DNA of 64,000 nucleotides, from NCBI GenBank assembly GCA_036365455.1, contig JAWQUS010000010.1, forward strand, positions 13,524,501 through 13,588,500. Reading direction: 5' to 3'. Below are positions 56,901 to 64,000 of this stretch, piece after piece. The notes beneath the pieces were generated by a model. That model saw nothing but the letters and a program-made list of their open reading frames with translations. It was not told the origin of the DNA and did no database searches. The DNA is from Macrosoma leucophasiata. Its lineage: Eukaryota > Arthropoda > Insecta > Lepidoptera > Hedylidae. Position 1 is the stretch's first letter. Every line of letters starts with the position of its first letter. Made by a program: the position numbers and the translations under genes.

Positions 56901-59900
56901 ATGAACAGAAAATGCTCAAGAGTTTTCAACGTTTTCTTGTAAACTCAAAAATATTTAACTGATGGTAGAGCTCCAGTGACGGAGCTCGCGGGCGCAGGCA
57001 TCACCGCATTACCTAATATACTTGCCGCTATATGGTAGTGTTCAGCACTATCGTGTTCCGGTCAGGTGGTAATGTACGGCCCTGTAATTTCCGGCACAGA
57101 GGCCTAACACTTTAGACCTCAGTAACGCATCTGCATTTTGACCTTGGTCTTTGTGTGGATGTCTATAAGCTGCAGTCATTACGTAACATCAATGCGAACT
57201 TCAGGCTTGTTTGCTACTCGTAATTCCATTACATAAAAAAAATATATAAACTATTTGCGATCAAACGCAAGAGCTCTTGTTTGAAGATCGTGACGTTTTT
57301 CTATTGTTCTCGAGTCTCTCACGTGGATACACATTTTAATTATGTAGGAATATTGTTAGTAGAAATGTACCTTATTTTCACACAAGAACCTGTCGTAATA
57401 CGAGTATTTCGGTAAACATGTTTTTCTAGTCTTTTCACCCGTCCGAGTCCGTAGGTTAAATATAACGAACTTCATTAATGTTTTCATACCATCAACATCA
57501 TTCAACAGTGTGACTATCTATACTTATGATAAAACTGTAGAAGTGTGAATTCTGTAAATTAAAAATATAAAAAAAATATAAGGGGATGTCAATAGATCGA
57601 TACCGAACACAAATATGTGATAAGAAAAATTTTTGTCTGTCTGTCTGTCTGTTTGTTCAAGCATCACACAAAATCTACCGGTCCGATTACGATGAAACTT
57701 GATATAATTATACTTTAAGCTTTCGCGCACAACGCTGGGTACTTTTTATCCCGCAAAAATGTCTGTTTGTCTGTGTGTTTGTGCACGCTAATTTCAGAAA
57801 TGGCTTATCCGATTTGCAGTTTCACTAATATATTGTGGTAAGTTTTACTAAACATTTACCCCCTTATTCATAAACGTACATTTTTTGCATGAGTTCGACT
57901 CGCACTTGGTCGGTTTTTTCTCTGTTAGTAACGTTAAGCATACCGGATAGCAGCGTCCCGGCGTCGGGACGCTGGGCTGGCCTAATGTGGAGCTGTGAGT
58001 GTAAGCGTATTTTATTTTTATTTATTTTTTTTCGAGACCTTTAAATGCAGTTAAACTTTATGTTTATGTCTTCTTAGAAATGATTATGTTGGTATGCGAG
58101 TCGCCATGTAGGTACCACTTGACTTCAAGATTTAAAATTGAAAAAGAAGTTATTCAATTAAACTTTATTAATCAATAATTATATATGTGTATATAAATAT
58201 ATTATTATTAGAGGTGAAATATAGTGTAACTATATCAATAAAACTCTTAAAATTAAGATCCATGCTATTAGCGACTTTGTTTTATTCTTTACACTGAGCG
58301 ATTATTCTAATTTTATTTGTATAATAAAAGACTTCATAAATCTTTATATGCCCAAGATTTCGTGTTTTATGACTCTATAAAAGAGTCTGAAATCTTTTTT
58401 CAATGAAGCTTTTCATTCGCTTTTTTTCTACGTCGCTTTTAAATATTTTTCTTTCTTTTTGTTCAACTTAGTGAGAAAAACTGTTACGCGGTGTAAAATA
58501 ATACTTTAAATACGAAAGGGGTAAAAGTTTCAAATGGATATTTTATAATTTTCTTGAGTTGTTTTCGCTTGAGCTGTTTGCTCTAAAGGTGATGTTTAGT
58601 TTAATTAACGTCGTAAGATTTTCAACACTGCTGTTTTCCTACAAAACTGTCACTCAATTTTAAGTGGCACTCATTGTTTTTCCTTGGCTACAAAAAATGT
58701 GAAAAATGTGAATATGACACAGACACATAGTCAGATTTAAAGGTGACCTAAATTGTATTCGTGTTATAATTGGATGGGAATTAAATGGTCTTATTTATAA
58801 GTACCTGTAGGTATGTAAGTAATATCTGAATTGTTACTTTCTATCCATTTCTTATATAATGCAGATATAAATAAAAGTAACTGTGTGGTATGCAGAAATC
58901 TAAATAATTATTCAAATTTATATTTCTGTGTTTTGGTAGGTATTTATCAAACACATTGTCGTTTATATTGTTTTTGACTTCAGCTAACATATTGTGTTTA
59001 CGTGTATAGCAATTATCTTGATATGGGTTTATACCCATATCGAGCCACGAGCGATACCTATATCGATAATTAACATCTTTAATTTTTTTATGTACCTAAT
59101 GGAAGAGGCATGCATGTAGTTCACATTAATGTTAAGTGATGACTGCAGCCTAAAGACACTTACACAAAGACCAAGGCCAAAATGCAGATGCGTTACCACT
59201 CCTGAGGCCTAAGGTGTTACGCCCTGTGCCGGAAATTACCGGGCCGTACATTACCACCTGACCGGAACACGATAGTGCTAGACACTACCATTTATCGGCA
59301 AGTATATTAGGTAATGCGGTGGTGCCTATGCCCGCGAGCTCCGTCACTGGAGCTCTACCACCAATAAAAGTATAAAAAATGGGTTTATACCCATATTGTG
59401 ATAATTGCTGTACACATTAACATATACCATATGGGTATAACCATTACAGATGAAAATAAAATAAAATAGCTTTATTGTTGCATGAATTTGGAAAAATTTA
59501 ATGAAGAAATTTACAATAAAAGCTCAAATCTTCATAATATCTAAAGATTTTATAGATCTTGAAACAAAATGTGAAGCCGTAAGTTCTTATAATTTTTATG
59601 AGCCGTTTTGGGTCATATTTTTAAAAGTGAAATTATTTCGTCGAATAACTTGAATGAAACACTATAAATCGGTAAATCAGTAGTTTAATTTAGAATTAAA
59701 TGAGAATCCATTAATCGCAACAGAAGATAAATAGTGTTCAAATACATTTAAGTGTAAGTCACGTCGTTACGTGGTTGTAAAAGGTAATTCAGGACCGACT
59801 CTAACTCTTATGTGCACATTAATAACGTGCCGATTTACGCTCAGTGTAACCTACCGAAAAACAGTGTTGCTACTTATACCGTAATGCAGCATATTTTGAA

Positions 59901-61312
59901 CGTTTTTTTAAAAAAAAAATTTCCTTTGCGATAGTAGAATAAGTCTTTTGAGTGACAAAATCCAGCTCCATCTCAGTTATATAATTTTATCTGATAATAC
60001 TTATAGTATGTGAAAATCTCGTGTGCCGTTAGTTTAACTAGTAAGATATGCAAAATTGTGGTCGCACTCCTCCTAAACATTTTAAACAATTTTTTTTTTA
60101 TTTGTTTACTAGCAGGTAAAGAAATATGTCGTAAAGTTATATTTCACACCGCTAAGGCGGCATGAAATTCGCCGGGAAAGTTGGTAAACTATTTTTTTTC
60201 TACAATTGTCATAGTTTTGTCATCATGTTTGAGTATAAGTTTTCATTATCAAGTCTGCAACTCCACCGCGTAGGTACCTACATAATCTCCATATTAACTA
60301 TATTTAATAATCCTTGACATTTTATTCGGACCGAAGAATTCCATAACAGAGGCTACGAATAAGTAAAAATAAATCCCTATTTTTAAAGATTGTATCTAAT
60401 CCCGTCAGTTCGCATCTCTTATCCTCATCACCAAAGTAAGTAATCTCATTGAAATTGTTGCCATTTTGTTTTGCGTTGCATTTACTAGCATCACAACATT
60501 TAAAACGAGGAAAAATGTCTAGTAAGTATTCCTATTTAGAAACGAAAAACTGGCTATTATAAAAGTATAGTCAGAAAAGAAGTAAAAACTTATTACAGTT
60601 AGTTGCACCCTGTAAATAGTTTTAATACACAAAATAAAAGAATTCATTTCTCACCTTTTTCTTGTTTTTCATGTGGTTGGCATCTCGTGTCTCTTGGGCG
60701 TTGCCTGGAGCTTTTGCACTCCGCAATTTTAGTGCGATGTGCGCATACGCAAACGTTATGACGCACAATGGAATTATGTACTGAAAAGAAATAATTAACT
60801 TCATTCCTAAAATATGTCGAGAGATCGAATGGAAATTCAAAAGTAATAAATTGATTCGGTATTCGAGAGCGGCTCAAACGTTTATCATTATGGCCATTGT
60901 ATTATTGAATTATACTGTCAGAAGTCATCAATTTTCTTTCCCTTTTTTTTTTTAAATTCCTATATTATATTATTTTATGTAATTTATGTATGAGCCGCGA
61001 AGTCATTCATATCGGTTGTTTGGCTTTTAATTACTATCAGTGGATTGTCGTTCACCGATCCCGAATTGGTTAAATCAAAAAGGGAAAGAGAAATTCGTCG
61101 CCCGGATGTGGGCTCCTAAAAGCGGCTGGATTCGTTATCCTGAGGTCGCGGGTTGGGTTTCTGCCCGAAGTCAAATTCTTCTTTATTTCTTAACGCAGAT
61201 AAAATAAAACAACTCACCTGAAAAATATATAACACCAGTCTGTAGATGGACAAGGAATGTGCACCAAATTCGCTGGGAGCACAAAATGGTTTAGTGTAAA
61301 ACACCTTAGTAA
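50606..61312 (-). CDS. Neuropeptide G-protein-coupled receptor (RYamide/NPY-like), 3' six exons
   Basis: Exons 61312-61218, 60780-60655, 54693-54593, 53278-53188, 51684-51607 and 50995-50606 join in phase to about 292 residues and stop at 50606. They cover extracellular loop 2 with its conserved Cys (KPFCAPSEF), TM5 (YIIPLCVITFAYAHIALKLR), a short basic intracellular loop 3 (MKNKKK), TM6 (VALFAVCWLPLQSYLLLQ), TM7 (LLAMSNSCYNPFIYAIYN), helix 8 (EKFKKEFKQRF) and a 129-residue hydrophilic tail. CWLP and NPxxY-type motifs place it in the rhodopsin class. The SNSCYNPFIYxIYNEKF pattern fits insect RYamide/NPY-like receptors, with leucokinin- or tachykinin-type receptors as alternatives. TM1-TM4 and the start are not in view; they presumably lie beyond 64000. 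Confidence 0.82.
51173..51375 (-). repeat. SINE-like family C, strongly diverged
   Basis: gcaaacaaggatacagttcac and gatgcgttgcca are recognisable. It lies in the receptor intron before the tail exon. Confidence 0.5.
51607..51684 (-). CDS. Receptor exon: helix 8
   Basis: Between ttccag and gtaagc; 26 codons encoding EKFKKEFKQRFTFKQRKNRF, then TNDSYE. The amphipathic basic helix follows TM7, as expected for this receptor group. Confidence 0.8.
51797..52126 (-). mobile_element. tRNA-headed SINE family A, copy 3
   Basis: Full-length copy on the minus strand with the head at its 52126 side (gggaatcgaacccagg read inversely). It lies in the intron between receptor TM7 and helix-8 exons. Confidence 0.78.
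52197..52545 (+). repeat. GC-richer dispersed repeat
   Basis: caatgcgggatgcgggttgg, cttcccttcttgggaggagg and ggcttaccgtgccctccgaa form a compact repeat-like block unlike its AT-rich surroundings. ORFs across it are short and not protein-like. The class is unknown. Confidence 0.4.
53065..53116. repeat. Perfect hairpin, 22 bp stem, 8 nt loop
   Basis: Arms 53065-53086 and 53095-53116 pair fully (core agttttagtggatcacta). It lies 72 bp past the receptor TM7 exon donor. Confidence 0.88.
53188..53278 (-). CDS. Receptor exon: TM7
   Basis: Between attttcag and gtaagt. It encodes YKYINVLFFCFDLLAMSNSC, then YNPFIYAIYN. The NPFIY sequence is the NPxxY motif. Confidence 0.85.
53873..54192 (+). repeat. 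SINE-like family C, split by a ~165 bp insertion
   Basis: The first block runs to about 53978 (ggatggtaatatatggttt). A GC-richer insert with internal inverted repeats follows, and the family resumes at tggtaatgtacggccctg near 54148 before breaking off. Confidence 0.65.
54197..54534 (+). repeat. Dispersed repeat E, copy 3, partial
   Basis: The (gaca)n tract and ctacggaaccctaaa end are present. It ends 58 bp from the receptor TM6 exon. Confidence 0.65.
54593..54693 (-). CDS. Receptor exon: TM6
   Basis: Between ggcacag and gtaagt. It encodes VIKMLVLVVALFAVCWLPLQ, then SYLLLQSFFPSINE. The CWLP motif of TM6 is intact. Confidence 0.85.
54799..54955 (+). mobile_element. RTE-type LINE 3' tail fragment
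   Basis: About 155 bp match the last coding codons and 3' tail of the element at 61.7 kb (ggacgtcttttggctgaaatg, then atgatg repeats). It is in the receptor's TM5-TM6 intron. Confidence 0.7.
54960..55045. repeat. Short repeats and inverted gga/tcc block
   Basis: Several agttagt copies are followed by tcctcctatcctacta and its inverse taggataggaggatagg. Confidence 0.65.
55591..55766 (+). repeat. SINE-like family C, 5' truncated
   Basis: It starts at tggtacggccctgtaat and ends in an A run. The short truncation is typical of reverse transcription from a poly-A end. Confidence 0.72.
56097..56576 (-). mobile_element. ~480 bp non-autonomous element (family M), copy 2
   Basis: The second copy, in the receptor's large intron. 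Its ends (aaggagatgttg / caacatctcctt) are perfectly inverted, so they define the family termini better than copy 1. Confidence 0.75.
56959..57243 (+). repeat. SINE-like family C, full copy
   Basis: Complete with A tail, in the large receptor intron. Confidence 0.82.
57520..57830 (+). repeat. Dispersed repeat with gtctgtct tract
   Basis: tatacttatgataaaactgtag, (gtct)n, then accggtccgattacgatgaa. It lies in the large receptor intron. Confidence 0.4.
57859..57880 (+). mobile_element. Solo end of the 146 bp MITE family
   Basis: A 22 bp match to the left end of the element at 10807, then unrelated sequence. Confidence 0.5.
57951..57974. repeat. Hairpin, 10 bp GC-rich stem, gcgt loop
   Basis: cagcgtcccg, gcgt, cgggacgctg. 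Confidence 0.75.
57975..58015 (+). mobile_element. SINE family B tail fragment
   Basis: taatgtggagctgtgagtgt matches the family 3' end. Confidence 0.4.
59086..59368 (-). repeat. SINE-like family C, full copy, flanked by small palindromes
   Basis: Complete on the minus strand. Both flanks carry atgggtttataccca-type inverted sequences (59028-59050 and 59379-59397). Confidence 0.8.
60655..60780 (-). CDS. Receptor exon: TM5 and intracellular loop 3
   Basis: Between cttttcag and gtgaga; 42 codons, phase 0 at both ends. TM5 carries the conserved Pro (YIIPLC). The loop ends in ANHMKNKKK, a basic G-protein contact region. Confidence 0.8.
61090..61200 (+). repeat. Diverged tRNA-like relic
   Basis: aagcggctgga...gtcgcgggttgg...gcccgaagtcaaattctt matches the 3' half and trailer of the unit at 49.9 kb with many changes. 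It lies 20 bp from a receptor exon. Confidence 0.5.
61218..61312 (-). CDS. Receptor exon: extracellular loop 2 to TM5 start
   Basis: Between tgtttcag and gtgagt. It encodes TKVFYTKPFCAPSEFGAHSL, then SIYRLVLYIFQ. The Cys is the one expected to bridge to TM3. Two bases of the first codon come from an upstream exon not found in this window. Confidence 0.78.
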
Positions 61313-61655
61313 CTGAAACATTAATATTTTACAAAAGATTACAATATTACGGTGATATAAGTAATTTTATATTTAATTAAAAACTCGTAGCTACAAAATT
61401 TTGAGCTCTTAAGGTTTTGAAAAATATTTAGCTGGATGTATCTAAATTGTGAAGCATGATGACAAGGAAAGGATCATTTTTATAATTTACAGTGTTTGAG
61501 TGTTTTCCATCAATGGTGCGACACATTGTACCTACGTAATTGCTGTCAATTTTTCATGTCCATTTGTGCCTCCTTTAAAACCAATAACGATAACCTACTA
61601 TTAGTGCTTGTTTATCACCTACAAAAGCAATTATGTGTATCAGCCAGATTATCTT

Positions 61656-62190
61656 CATCATCATTTCAGCCATAAGACGTCCACTGCTGAACAAAGGCCT
61701 CCCCCAAAGAATGCCACACCGAACGGTCCTGGGCCGCCCTCATCCAACGATTGTCCGCGACCCTCACCAGGTCGTCGGTCCACCTCGTGAGGGGCCTGCC
61801 TACGCTTCGTCTTCCGGTACGCGGTCGCCACTCCAGAACTCTTCTGCCCCAACGGCCGTCAGTTCTGCGAGCTATGTACCCTGCCCACTGCCACTTGAGT
61901 TTCGCTATTCGGTGGGCTATGTCGGTTACTTTGGTTCTCATGCGGATCCTCATTTCTGATTCGATCGGGCAGAAAAACTCCGAGCATAGCCCTCTCCATT
62001 GCTCTCTAAGTGACCTTGAGCCTTCTTATGAGACCCACAGTGAGCGACCACGTTTCGGTTCCGAATGTCATCACTGGCAAGACGCACTGGTCAAAGACCT
62101 TTTTCTTCGGACATTGCGGTAAATTGGACGAGAAGATATATCGTAGTTTCCCGACCTCTGCCCATCCGAGTGCCAGATTATCAAGAGGGA
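61656..62190 (-). pseudogene. RTE-type LINE 3' end (RT C-terminus)
   Basis: Frames on the minus strand read FDQCVLPVMTFGTETWSLT, then KVTDIAHRIAKLKWQWAGYI, GRRVLEWRPRTGRRSVGRPL and RWMRAAQDRSVWHSLGEAF. This is the usual C-terminus of lepidopteran RTE-like elements, ending in a TGATGA-rich 3' tail. A frameshift lies near 62000. Plus-strand ORFs here are shadows. Confidence 0.8.
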
Positions 62191-62265
62191 ACAATTGATA
62201 TGAAAAATGTATAGCAATAACAATGTTGACAACACTTTCGATAGGCGGTCGCACCGCAGATGTGT

Positions 62266-62269
62266 ATGT

Positions 62270-62330
<61 letters not shown>

Positions 62331-62346
62331 TGTGTGTGTGTGTGTT
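62266..62346. repeat. (GT)n microsatellite
   Basis: About 80 bp of tg repeats with few interruptions. ORFs over it on both strands are artefacts. Confidence 0.95.
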
Positions 62347-62440
62347 ACATGTGCGAACACGCATCACACATGCAATACACAGACACACACATATTATAAT
62401 GTTAATGTACAAATAACATGTAAACTAGCACTTTTCGTTA

Positions 62441-63727
62441 TAAGGTTGGGAAAAAAGTTTCTTCGCATTTTTTAAGACAATTCAAAACATTTTTTAATAT
62501 AGTTTATTTAAATTTAACTAAAGTATGTATGTACCATTTTGTTCGATAACCTTTTGCCATCTTGTAGGTAGGGACATGATCCCATTGCTATAAAAATTTT
62601 GGGACTTCTTATCAAAATACCGCGACAAGTGGATTTGGCAGTCCTCTCGTGATGTTAACCTAACATTGTATAAAGAATTCTGAAGAGACCGAAACAGGTG
62701 GAAATCTGAAGGTGGAAGGTGCAGGACTGTACGGCGGATGCATTAACACCTCCCAGCCAAACTCTCTTAATTTTTGCTGAGTGGCTATATATGTGTGAGG
62801 TCTAGCGTTATCATGATGAAACACCACACCCCTTCTGTTGATCAATTCCGGCCGCTTTCTCTCAACTTCTTGCTTTAATCTCATCAGTTGCTCGCAGTAG
62901 AGTTCAGAATCGATAGTCCTGCCTGGTGGTACTAGCTCACAATGAATAATGCCCTTCCAATCCCACCACACACACAACATCACCTTATTGCGAGTTAACC
63001 CGGGTTTCGCCACAGTCTGTGAAGCCTGACCGGCCTTTGACCACGACCTTTTTCGCACGTTCTTGTCGTACGTGATCCACTTTTCATCAGCAGTTATCAG
63101 CTTCTTCAAAAAATGATTCGGTTTCATTACGTCGTAATAAAGAATCACAAATGAATACACGGTTCATTAGGTTTCTTTCAGTGAACTCGTGAGGTACCCA
63201 AATATCGAGCTTTTTTTTTGTACCCAGCTTTTTTCTAATGCGCCAAAACTGTTTTATGATCAATTCTCAGTTCTTCAGCTACGTCGTAACTACTGATATG
63301 TCGATCTTGCTCCACTTTTTCAAAAATGGCACCATTTTATTCGTAATAGGGGGACCAGAGCGAGGTGCATCTTTGACATCAAAATTGCCGGATTGAAAAC
63401 GCTTAAACCAAATTTGTGCTACTCTCACAGACACTGCACTAGGTCCATAAACATCGCAATTTTTTTTCGCGGCTTGCGTTGCATTTTTACCTTTTTTGTA
63501 GTAAAATTTTAAAATGTATCGAATTTCTTCATTAGATTCACTCATCTTGGCAGTACGAAAAACAAATAAAAATCACACATAAGCCTAATTTGAATTTGGA
63601 ATTATGTTCTTTAAAATTTTAACTTTCAATGATACCAAAACCAGCCAGATACAAATACTACAGCCAAAGAGATTTTATTACAAGTTCATACATACTATAA
63701 TGCGAAAAGACTTTTTCCCCAACCTAT
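62441..63727 (-). mobile_element. Mariner copy 4, frameshifted
   Basis: Both inverted ends are present (aaggttgggaaaaaag; cttttt-ccccaacct). Length is about that of copy 2. Several small indels, mostly in homopolymers, break the transposase. Confidence 0.9.
62518..63545 (-). pseudogene. Mariner transposase pseudogene
   Basis: Two long pieces in different frames cover the N-terminus (63545-63279) and the catalytic middle (63160-62660). Shifts occur near 63325-63340 (deletion in the Asp-Ala-Ile region), near 63110 (extra A) and at the YSPDLAPSD motif, where YSPAPSTF replaces it. The third catalytic Asp is lost, so the copy is dead. Confidence 0.85.
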
Positions 63728-64000
63728 TATGTTCTCTTAAGATTTCCTTATTCACAGTTTTTTTTTTCATTTTTATTTGGTTTATTTTATGTTTTATTTC
63801 TTTTAAAGTTATATACTTGTAAATTTTTTTACAGTGTCATACAATGGGAGAGGGCGCTGACTTGTGTAACACAGGTATATGTGTATCTGAGAAGAACCGA
63901 CTTCCTGCTTCGATGAACTTATCCGTATTTTCGTACCTATTTTTATATCACCGCGAGGCGCTGTCTGTTGTCGCTTTAATAATTTGTAAGCAATTGAAAC
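63728..64000. other. Window end, unassigned
   Basis: Sequence such as gggagagggcgctgacttgtg and atcaccgcgaggcgctgtct is less AT-rich than the flank. Minus-strand frames are open here without a recognised domain. No receptor exon could be identified. Confidence 0.3.

Larger units (their letters stand above)
57850..60600. other. Distal part of the large receptor intron
   Basis: It contains the solo MITE end, a family B fragment, one full family C copy and small palindromes. Otherwise AT-rich with no exon seen. Confidence 0.45.

Noticed and set aside
61608..62198. Plus-strand ORFs over the RTE fragment
   Set aside because: The minus strand carries the recognisable RT C-terminus; the plus frames are shadows.
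62071..62475. His/Thr- and Val/Cys-repeat ORFs
   Set aside because: Translation of the (GT)n microsatellite.

Overview
The window is eukaryotic, AT-rich and crowded with dispersed repeats. Four mariner copies, tRNA-headed SINEs, a ~285 bp poly-A SINE-like family present about 20 times, 3' ends of RTE-type LINEs and many small inverted-repeat elements together suggest an insect, most probably a moth or butterfly. That placement is inference from repeat style and protein families. No bacterial-type operons, rRNA genes or CRISPR arrays were seen.

Three multi-exon host genes can be assembled by joining exons at splice sites with consistent phase. (1) Minus strand, 21337 down to 5224: a six-exon secreted serine-protease homolog of about 678 residues. 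It has a long Ser/Thr/Asn/Lys-rich extension before an S1-like domain in which all three catalytic positions appear replaced. (2) Plus strand, 25873 to 41152: a seven-exon glutamine-synthetase-like gene of about 362 residues. It keeps the fold motifs but has lost most metal and active-site residues. (3) Minus strand, 61312 down to 50606: the 3' six exons (about 292 residues, from extracellular loop 2 to the C-terminal tail) of a rhodopsin-class neuropeptide receptor of the RYamide/NPY-like type. Its earlier exons lie outside the window or were not recognised. The first two genes are head to head about 4.5 kb apart, and both look like pseudoenzymes.

Region by region. 1-5.2 kb: a mariner copy broken by a small retro-insertion, a LINE fragment, tandem duplications and a TTA-flanked MITE. 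5.2-21.3 kb: the protease-homolog gene, whose introns hold a nearly intact non-LTR element (single amber codon), a mariner with an uninterrupted transposase ORF, and a mariner internally deleted to a MITE. 21.3-25.9 kb: intergenic, with SINEs. 25.9-41.2 kb: the GS-like gene. Its introns contain decayed copies of its own second and third exons, inverted repeats flanking exon 4, and unusual back-to-back hairpins. 41.2-50.6 kb: intergenic repeats, a perfect 34 bp palindrome, and a palindromic amplification of a 76-nt tRNA-like unit. 50.6-61.3 kb: the receptor. 61.3-64 kb: an RTE LINE end, a (GT)n tract and a fourth, frameshifted mariner.

The most notable signals are the two neighbouring pseudoenzyme genes, the self-duplicated decayed exons in the GS-like gene, the inverted tandem tRNA-like array with a related 58 bp tail found inside a mariner with a 12 bp target duplication, and a mariner lineage captured in intact, interrupted, frameshifted and MITE states.
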